DNA from: Streptococcus infantis ATCC 700779
GTDB taxonomy: Bacteria; Bacillota; Bacilli; Lactobacillales; Streptococcaceae
Length of the DNA stretch: 64,000 bases
Assembly: GCF_000187465.1 (NCBI RefSeq)
Contig: NZ_GL732439.1
Span: forward strand, 476,456-540,455
Direction: 5' to 3'
The position numbers and the translations under genes were made by a program. Positions 55,101 through 61,171 of this stretch are shown one piece after another. Every line of letters starts with the position of its first letter. The first letter of the stretch is position 1. Under the pieces are notes generated by a model. The model saw nothing but the letters and a program-made list of their open reading frames with translations, did not search any database and was not told the origin of the DNA.

Positions 55101-58100
55101 GTTGAAAATGGTGTTATTACAGCAACTTCTAAAGCTTCTATGAACAAGTCTTTAGGTGATGCGGATAATACTCAAGTTATCGACACAACTAAATTTGAGT
55201 TTGGTCGCTACTATAAATTTGATATCCCAGCTACTGTTAAATCAGATGTTAAAGGTGGAGTAGATATTGAAAATAAAGCCAACCAAATCGTTCATGTCTA
55301 CAACCCAGTAAGCAAATCTGTAGAAACACCTGAAAAACCAACTCAAAAACGTGTGAACTCTGTACCAGTTACAGTTGATCTCAAGTTCACTAAGAAGTTG
55401 GAAGGCCGTACTCTAGCAGCTGGTGAATTTAGCTTTGTTCTTAAGAAAGACAATGTTGCAGTTGAAACTGTTAAGAATGATAAAGATGGTAAGATTACCT
55501 TTAAGACACTTAAGTTTGGTAAAGATGATCTTGGCAAGACCTACACTTATACTGTTTCAGAGGTTGCAGGTACTGATACAACAGTAACTTACGACGATAT
55601 GGTTGCAACAGTTACAGTGAAGGTAGCCCATGATGGTACTGCTAAGGCAATTGTAGCAACTGTTACTGACGCTCCAGATAAAGAGTTCAACAACGTCGTA
55701 ACTCCTCCAGAAGAGCCTAAGTTCCAACCAGAGAAATACGTTGTTTCAGAAGAGAAATTCGATATTACAGGCGACAAGCTTCTTGATGATGATTCTGAGT
55801 TGACTGATAAGTACGGAGATACTAATAAAGATCCATACGTAGATAAGACTGACAACAACGAAGCAGAAAACATCAATACTAAGACTGTTAAACGTGGCGC
55901 TAAATTGGTTTACCAAGTATGGCTTGATACAACTAAATTCGACGCTAACAACAAGGATAATATCCAATCAGTAAGTATTTCTGATGACTTCGATGAAACT
56001 AAGGTTGATGTAGACGCTTCAGCTATCAAGGCTTACGATTCAGTAACTGGCGCTGATGTAACTGACAAGTTCGACATCAAGGTTGAAAATGGTGTTATGA
56101 CCGCAACTCTTAAATCTGGCTTCACGAAGTCACTTGGAGACGCAGACAATACACAAATCATCGACACAACTAAATTCGAGTTTGGTCGCTACTATAAATT
56201 CGATATCCCAGCCACTGTTAAAACAGACGTTGAAGGTGGAGTAGACATCGAAAATACAGCAGCGCAAATTGTAAACTACTACAACCCATCTACGAAGAAA
56301 GTTGAAAAACCAGAAAAACCAACTGAAAAACGTGTTAACTCAGTTCCAATTGAAGTCGAATTCAACTTCACTAAGAAACTCGAAGGCCGTGAGTTGAAAG
56401 CTGGCGAATTCAGCTTCGTATTGAAGGCAGAAGATGGAACACCAATCGAAACTGTCCAGAACGACAAAGACGGAAACGTTAAGTTCAAAGCAATTGAGTA
56501 CAAGAAAGGCGAAGAAGGCACTTACAAGTACACAATTGAAGAAGTTAAAGGATCTGATGCGACAGTCACATACGACTCTATGAAGGCTGAAGTAACAGTA
56601 GTAGTTGAACACAAAGGTACAGCTAAAGCACTTGTGAAGACAGTGACAGACGCTCCAGATAAAGAGTTCAATAACACTGTGACTCCACCAGAAGAGCCCA
56701 AGTTCCAACCAGAGAAATACGTTGTTTCAGAAGAGAAATTCGATATCACAGGCGACAAACTTCTCAATGATGATTCTGAGTTGACAGACAAGTACGGAGA
56801 TACCAATAAAGATCCATACGCAGATAAGACTGACAACAACGAAGCAGAAAACTTGAATACTAAGACTGTTAAACCTGGCGCTAAATTGGTTTACCAAGTA
56901 TGGCTTGATACAACTAAGTTCGATGCAAACAACAAGGATAACATCCAATCAGTAAGTATTTCTGATGACTTCGATGAAACAAAAGTTGATGTAGACGCTT
57001 CAGCTATCAAGGCTTACGATTCAGTAACTGGTGCTGATGTGACTGACAAGTTCGACATTAAGGTTGAAAATGGCGTTATGACCGCAACTCTTAAAGCTGG
57101 CTTCACTAAGTCACTTGGAGACGCAGACGATACACAAATCATCGATACAACTAAATTCGAGTTTGGTCGCTACTATAAATTCGATATCCCAGCCACTGTT
57201 AAAACAGACGTTAAAGGTGGAGTAGACATCGAAAATACAGCAGCGCAAATTGTAAACTACTACAACCCATCTACGAAGAAAGTTGAAAAACCAGAAAAAC
57301 CAACTGAAAAACGTGTCAACTCGGTTCCAATTGACATCGAATTTAACTTTACTAAGAAATTGGAAGGCCGTGAGTTGAAAGCTGGCGAGTTCAGCTTCGT
57401 ATTGAAAGACTCTAAAGGTACTGAAATCGAAACAGTTCAGAACGATAAAGATGGTAAGGTGAAATTCGCTAAACTTGAATTCACTAAAGCTCAAGTTGGA
57501 ACTCATAAGTACACTGTAGAAGAAGTTAAAGGATCTGACGCTACAGTCACTTACGATACCATGAAGGCTGAAATCACAGTAGAAGTTGAACACGATGGAA
57601 AATCTAAAGCACTTGTGAAGACAGTGACAGACGCTCCAGATACAGAGTTTAACAACACTGTGACTCCTCCAGAAGAGCCTAAGTTCCAACCAGAGAAATA
57701 CGTTGTTTCAGAAGAGAAATTCGATATCACAGGCGACAAGCTTCTTGATGATGATTCTGAGTTGACTGATAAATATGGTGAAACAAATACAAATCCATAT
57801 GTAGATGGAATTTCAAACAACGAAGCTCAAAACTTGAATACTAAGACTGTGAAACCTGGTGCGAAATTGGTTTACCAAGTATGGCTTGATACAACTAAGT
57901 TCGATGCAGATAACAAGGATAACATCCAAACAGTAAGTATCTCTGATGACTTCGATGAAACGAAGGTTGATGTAGACGCTTCAGCTATCAAGGCTTACGA
58001 TTCAGTAACTGGCGCTGATGTGACTGACAAGTTCGACATTAAGGTTGAAAATGGTGTTATGACCGCAACTCTTAAAGCTGGCTTCACTAAGTCACTTGGA

Positions 58101-59945
58101 GACGCAGATGATACACAAATCATCGACACAACTAAATTCGAGTTTGGTCGCTACTATAAATTTGATATCCCAGCAACTGTTAAAGCAGACGTTGAAGGTG
58201 GAGTAGACATCGAAAATACAGCAGCGCAAATTGTAAACTACTACAACCCAAGCACGAAGAAAGTTGAAAAACCAGAAAAACCAACTGAAAAACGTGTTAA
58301 CTCAGTTCCAATTGAAGTCGAATTCAACTTCACTAAGAAATTGGAAGGCCGTGAGTTGAAAGCTGGTGAGTTCAGCTTCGTATTGAAAGACTCTAAAGGT
58401 ACTGAAATCGAAACAGTTCAGAACGATAAAGATGGTAAGGTGAAATTCGCTAAACTTGAATTCACTAAGGCTCAAGTTGGAACTCATAAGTACACTGTAG
58501 AAGAAGTTAAAGGATCTGACGCTACAGTCACTTACGATACCATGAAGGCTGAAATCACAGTAGAAGTTGAACACAATGGAAAATCTAAAGCACTTGTGAA
58601 GACAGTGACAGACGCTCCAGATACAGAGTTTAACAACACTGTGACTCCTCCGGAAACTCCTGAGTTTAACCCAGAGAAATACATTCTTAACGAAGAGAAA
58701 TTTGATATTACGGGAACTAAACTTTTGGATGATGATAAAGAGTTGACTGATAAAGTAGCTGATACCAACAAAGATCCATATGCGGACAAAGTTGATAATA
58801 ATGAAGCGCAAAATATCAATACTCAAACACTCCATAAAGGTGATAAGGTTGTTTACCAAGTATGGTTGGATACAACTAAATTTACAGAAGCTCACAATAT
58901 TCAATCTGTTGGAATTACAGATAAATATGACAGTGAAAACTTGGATGTTAATGTAGCTGATATTAAAGCTTACGATTCAGTAACTGGTGAAGATGTAACC
59001 GCTAAATTTGATATCTCAATTGTGGATGGTGTCATTACTGCTACGTCTAAGGCTGAATTGACTAAGTCACTTGGAGATGCAGAGAATACACAAGTAATCG
59101 ACACTGCTAAATTAGCATTTGGACGTTACTACAAGTTTGATATTCTTGCACGAATCAAGGATACTGCTAAGGAAGGTGTAGATATTGAAAATACAGCTTC
59201 TCAAATCGTTCACCAATACGATCCAACTAAGAAATCAGTTGAAAAACCAGAAAAACCAACTGAAAAACGTGTTGTAAATATTCCAGTTAAAGTTGAATTC
59301 AACTTCACTAAGAAATTGGAAGGCCGTGCACTGAAGGCTGGCGAGTTTACTTTTGTACTCAAAGACAAGGATGGAAAAGTGATTGAAACTGTAAGCAATG
59401 ATGCTGAAGGTAAGATCAAGTTCTCCGCCCTTGAATTCAAACGTGGTGAAGAAGGTACACACCTCTATCATGTAGAAGAAGTAAAAGGTACTGAGACTGG
59501 TATGGAATACGATGGTATGGTTGCTACTGTAAATGTTACAGTAACCAAGGATGGAAAAGTGTTGACCCTAACAACACAAATGCCAGAAGATACAGAGTTT
59601 AATAACAAGGTAACACCACCGACCCCGCCGGTAACACCACCGACCCCACCGGTAACACCGCCAACACCACCGGTGACACCACCGACCCCGCCGGTAACAC
59701 CACCGACCCCACCGGTAACACCGCCAACACCACCGGTGACACCACCGACCCCACCGGTAACACCGCCAACACCACCGGTGACACCACCGACCCCACCGGT
59801 AACACCACCAACTCCAGAAACACCTAAGGAAGGTGAATTACCGAATACTGGTGAAAAATCAACTACAGTTGTTGCGGCTATTGGTGCAGTTCTTGGACTA
59901 TTTGGTCTTGCGTTGGTTACCAAGCGTAAAGAAGATGAAGTTTAA
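52152..59945 (+). CDS. Giant LPXTG surface adhesin with alternating SspB-C2-like and FctA-like isopeptide domains
   Basis: This 2597-residue wall protein has a YSIRK-type signal (FSLRKYKVGVAS, about 9-45), an acidic Lys/Glu/Ala spacer (about 46-150) and a unique N-terminal region (about 150-605). Two FctA-like pilin isopeptide domains follow (about 611 and 733). Then come five units of about 327 residues, each an SspB-C2-like domain (PEKYVVSEEKFDITG) plus an FctA-like domain (FTKKLEGR, EEVKG, EFNN), beginning near 864, 1190, 1517, 1844 and 2171. Nine VTPPTPP repeats plus a partial tenth follow from 2487, then LPNTG at 2563-2567, a hydrophobic helix and a basic tail. Lys-Asn isopeptide bonds are expected in each domain. 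It is probably a long stalked adhesin; the ligand is unknown. Confidence 0.9.
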   Translation: MIRKEQQRFSLRKYKVGVASVFLGTTLSFMLANGGAVKASELPTQPSSEEKTELVKKDSVSENSSKKEENVVENVATTELAETNKVEEGKAASEAKTEEAKSEPVSSKKAEEVKSVSTEADVASKETAKPVEKAEETKPAVSEGDKPKVRNRRATTEDAVSGDHNSKPVSVSTYLKDGETVDPTIQNPNGATVGSQTVPAGYARKEGDYYTYSIVDLTRFNERYNTNYYSRSYKKFDDSTDTTVELIDKNTGAVVETKTISATSGVQKFATTATASNGELTYQVDFDKGTPTSKAETAQPFLQYGFEVGAAIQALVAPGHNLTTEEQKLFDAVYAARTSTDIINVVEPAYNGRTITDTNSKIPSFVEKTTYYRVVDKNNATFNANKTDKTVQDYVPNGNEVDLAKYTTKAMEGQNFTASGERQFDGYKLYQTADPDTTTGYVTRPYKVGTKFIDAERAGIKRIKEIVGEDGSVVVRVYLLDPKQQSKRSDGSLSTDGYMLLAETKPIKPGKANTEDLVVKKSPLYTIPFTDNKGVNYPNGKEIPFDFQNASGYIPKKTVFVPFLGDNIGHLSPNAQLERANYGIGTNVDLLNSLTPYKQPIYYYVKQEPAKVTPEFEKELAGRVLTDGEFSFKLTEEKSTPDKHEETVTNKNGKATFSELSFSNPGTYKYKITELKGSDTNVDYDAMTVTMTVTVTEKNAVGDLEATVEYSSEGGFKSSDDDKIFNNYVVAPVKVKFDFTKKLAGRELKDGEFNFVLKDSRGQEVETVANKKDGTVTFTELSFDNTKIGTHTYTVEEVIPTTKEVGMTYDTMKATITVKVAKNGHTLTTVTSVASTGGVDDNGTSTDGTEDKVFNNKITPPETPVFQPEKFVLNKEKYDITGTKLVDDDHELTNEYTDTNADPYADKTTNNEAENINTKTVERGEKLVYQVWLDTRNFSDKNNIQSVGISDTYDAEKVTVNAADIKAYDSVTGQDVTAKFDIKVENGVITATSKASMNKSLGDADNTQVIDTTKFEFGRYYKFDIPATVKSDVKGGVDIENKANQIVHVYNPVSKSVETPEKPTQKRVNSVPVTVDLKFTKKLEGRTLAAGEFSFVLKKDNVAVETVKNDKDGKITFKTLKFGKDDLGKTYTYTVSEVAGTDTTVTYDDMVATVTVKVAHDGTAKAIVATVTDAPDKEFNNVVTPPEEPKFQPEKYVVSEEKFDITGDKLLDDDSELTDKYGDTNKDPYVDKTDNNEAENINTKTVKRGAKLVYQVWLDTTKFDANNKDNIQSVSISDDFDETKVDVDASAIKAYDSVTGADVTDKFDIKVENGVMTATLKSGFTKSLGDADNTQIIDTTKFEFGRYYKFDIPATVKTDVEGGVDIENTAAQIVNYYNPSTKKVEKPEKPTEKRVNSVPIEVEFNFTKKLEGRELKAGEFSFVLKAEDGTPIETVQNDKDGNVKFKAIEYKKGEEGTYKYTIEEVKGSDATVTYDSMKAEVTVVVEHKGTAKALVKTVTDAPDKEFNNTVTPPEEPKFQPEKYVVSEEKFDITGDKLLNDDSELTDKYGDTNKDPYADKTDNNEAENLNTKTVKPGAKLVYQVWLDTTKFDANNKDNIQSVSISDDFDETKVDVDASAIKAYDSVTGADVTDKFDIKVENGVMTATLKAGFTKSLGDADDTQIIDTTKFEFGRYYKFDIPATVKTDVKGGVDIENTAAQIVNYYNPSTKKVEKPEKPTEKRVNSVPIDIEFNFTKKLEGRELKAGEFSFVLKDSKGTEIETVQNDKDGKVKFAKLEFTKAQVGTHKYTVEEVKGSDATVTYDTMKAEITVEVEHDGKSKALVKTVTDAPDTEFNNTVTPPEEPKFQPEKYVVSEEKFDITGDKLLDDDSELTDKYGETNTNPYVDGISNNEAQNLNTKTVKPGAKLVYQVWLDTTKFDADNKDNIQTVSISDDFDETKVDVDASAIKAYDSVTGADVTDKFDIKVENGVMTATLKAGFTKSLGDADDTQIIDTTKFEFGRYYKFDIPATVKADVEGGVDIENTAAQIVNYYNPSTKKVEKPEKPTEKRVNSVPIEVEFNFTKKLEGRELKAGEFSFVLKDSKGTEIETVQNDKDGKVKFAKLEFTKAQVGTHKYTVEEVKGSDATVTYDTMKAEITVEVEHNGKSKALVKTVTDAPDTEFNNTVTPPETPEFNPEKYILNEEKFDITGTKLLDDDKELTDKVADTNKDPYADKVDNNEAQNINTQTLHKGDKVVYQVWLDTTKFTEAHNIQSVGITDKYDSENLDVNVADIKAYDSVTGEDVTAKFDISIVDGVITATSKAELTKSLGDAENTQVIDTAKLAFGRYYKFDILARIKDTAKEGVDIENTASQIVHQYDPTKKSVEKPEKPTEKRVVNIPVKVEFNFTKKLEGRALKAGEFTFVLKDKDGKVIETVSNDAEGKIKFSALEFKRGEEGTHLYHVEEVKGTETGMEYDGMVATVNVTVTKDGKVLTLTTQMPEDTEFNNKVTPPTPPVTPPTPPVTPPTPPVTPPTPPVTPPTPPVTPPTPPVTPPTPPVTPPTPPVTPPTPPVTPPTPETPKEGELPNTGEKSTTVVAAIGAVLGLFGLALVTKRKEDEV
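54747..59609 (+). repeat. Five tandem coding repeats of 975-981 bp inside the adhesin gene
   Basis: The PEKY-type motif starts at 54747, 55722, 56703, 57684 and 58665. The spacing is 975 bp once and exactly 981 bp three times. Units three and four are nearly identical in DNA, while the first and last are more diverged, the usual pattern of internal homogenisation. Confidence 0.92.
59610..59810 (+). repeat. 21-bp proline-rich tandem repeats (VTPPTPP)
   Basis: Nine full units and one partial unit encode a wall-spanning Pro/Thr stalk. At DNA level three unit types (differing in GTA/GTG and CCA/CCG/CCC codons) recur in a higher-order pattern, so the array probably changes length. Confidence 0.9.
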
Positions 59946-59995
59946 ACGAATATCTATTAAGATTGGGTAAGTTTTTGATCTTTATCCAAGAAAAT

Positions 59996-60024
59996 AGAGA
60001 GGGCATAACTGCTCTCTCTTTTTT
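59996..60024 (+). terminator. Terminator of the adhesin gene
   Basis: AGAGAGGGCA/TGCTCTCTCT (one G-U) around TAAC, then a T run. Confidence 0.85.
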
Positions 60025-60085
60025 GATTTATTCATTCTTTCTATTTCATTATGGATTCAAGTAAATATAATCTTTTCTTAAAAAA

Positions 60086-60129
60086 ATAAACCGTTTACAC
60101 TTGACAAAAATTGGTCTATACCATATAAT
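60086..60129 (+). promoter_or_regulatory. nagB promoter with NagR (dre) operator in the spacer and cre-like site upstream
   Basis: TTGACA (60101-60106), 17 bp, TATAAT (60124-60129). The spacer holds TTGGTCTATACCA (60111-60123), the operator type bound by GntR-family NagR/YvoA. ATAAACCGTTTACA (60086-60099) is cre-like and abuts the -35. Control by both amino sugars and glucose is likely. Confidence 0.82.
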
Positions 60130-60156
60130 GAAATAAAGAAATACGGAGGAACAATT

Positions 60157-60864
60157 ATGAAAGTTATTCAAGTAAAAAATCCTGAAGAAGGTGGAAAAGT
60201 AGCTTTTGAAATTTTAAAAGAAAAGTTAGCAAACGGTGCTCAAACCTTAGGACTTGCGACAGGAAGCAGCCCTCTCGAGTTTTATCAACAAATCGTTGAG
60301 AGTGACCTTGATTTTTCAAATCTTACTAGTGTTAACTTGGATGAATATGTAGGACTTGATGGAGAGAACCCTCAGTCTTATCGTTACTTTATGCAAGAAA
60401 ATCTATTCAATAAAAAGCCATTTAAAGAAAGCTTTTTACCTCGTGGTGTCAAAGATAATGCAGAGGATGAAGTAGAACGCTATAATCAAATTCTTGCTGA
60501 TCATCCAGTTGATTTGCAAATTCTTGGAATTGGTCGAAACGGTCACATTGGCTTTAATGAACCGGGAACTCCATTTGATAGTCAAACGCATCTTGTAGAT
60601 CTTGATCAATCTACTATTGAAGCAAATGCTCGCTTCTTTGATAAGATTGAAGATGTACCAACACAAGCTATCTCAATGGGAATTAAAAATATTCTTGATG
60701 CTAAATCAATTTTGCTTTTTGCTTATGGTGAATCTAAAGCAGAAGCTATCGCTGGAACTGTTGAAGGTCCAGTTACTGAAAGTCTTCCAGCAAGTAGTTT
60801 GCAAAACCATCCAGATGTAACTATTATCGCAGATGCAGAAGCATTAAGCTTATTAAATAAATAA
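60157..60864 (+). CDS. nagB: Glucosamine-6-phosphate deaminase
   Basis: This 235-residue enzyme has the NagB motifs VNLDEYVGL and [15 protein letters not shown] and the usual short Firmicute length. It converts glucosamine-6-phosphate to fructose-6-phosphate and ammonia, letting amino sugars enter glycolysis. It has GGAGG, a strong NagR/CcpA-type promoter and its own terminator. It lies alone between two adhesin genes. Confidence 0.96.
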   Translation: MKVIQVKNPEEGGKVAFEILKEKLANGAQTLGLATGSSPLEFYQQIVESDLDFSNLTSVNLDEYVGLDGENPQSYRYFMQENLFNKKPFKESFLPRGVKDNAEDEVERYNQILADHPVDLQILGIGRNGHIGFNEPGTPFDSQTHLVDLDQSTIEANARFFDKIEDVPTQAISMGIKNILDAKSILLFAYGESKAEAIAGTVEGPVTESLPASSLQNHPDVTIIADAEALSLLNK

Positions 60865-60894
60865 AAAACTATTGACTATGTAAATCTAATAGGA

Positions 60895-60925
60895 AGCTAT
60901 TCAAAAATTTTTGAATAGCTTTTTA
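60895..60925 (+). terminator. nagB terminator
   Basis: AGCTATTCAAAAA/TTTTTGAATAGCT, followed by TTTT. Confidence 0.9.
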
Positions 60926-61080
60926 AATTAGCGATATCATAAATTTGATTTATCAAACTTTTTTACGAGTCATAATTTTAAAAAAAATGTACGCTATAAA
61001 AGGAAAAAATCTAAAATCTTGAAAAAAACAAAATTTTAGCAAAAATAAATTAAAATACGGGCTTTTTGCCCTTGATTTCA

Positions 61081-61171
61081 TTGACTTTTAAGTTGAAATT
61101 TAGTACTATTATCTTGGATTATTTAATAATTCAAGATATTTTAAAAAAATAGGGAAAGAAGGAAATATTTA
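61081..61171 (+). promoter_or_regulatory. Promoter and leader of the second adhesin gene
   Basis: TTGACT (61081-61086), 17 bp and TACTAT (61104-61109) form the promoter; AAAGAAGGAA (about 61155-61164) is the ribosome site. Upstream (60926-61080) is A/T-rich with a small GGGC/GCCC hairpin near 61061-61073 and nothing else noted. Confidence 0.6.

Noticed and set aside
55343..59471. Many long minus-strand ORFs (up to 200 codons) inside the giant adhesin gene.
   Set aside because: They repeat with the 981-bp units, mirror the codon bias of the plus strand, and lack start signals; they are shadows of the repetitive coding sequence.
59468..59923. A minus-strand frame rich in Gly/Val over the proline repeat, and the suspicion of a CRISPR-like array.
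   Set aside because: The 21-bp units are contiguous with no spacers and encode VTPPTPP in frame with the LPXTG protein on the plus strand.
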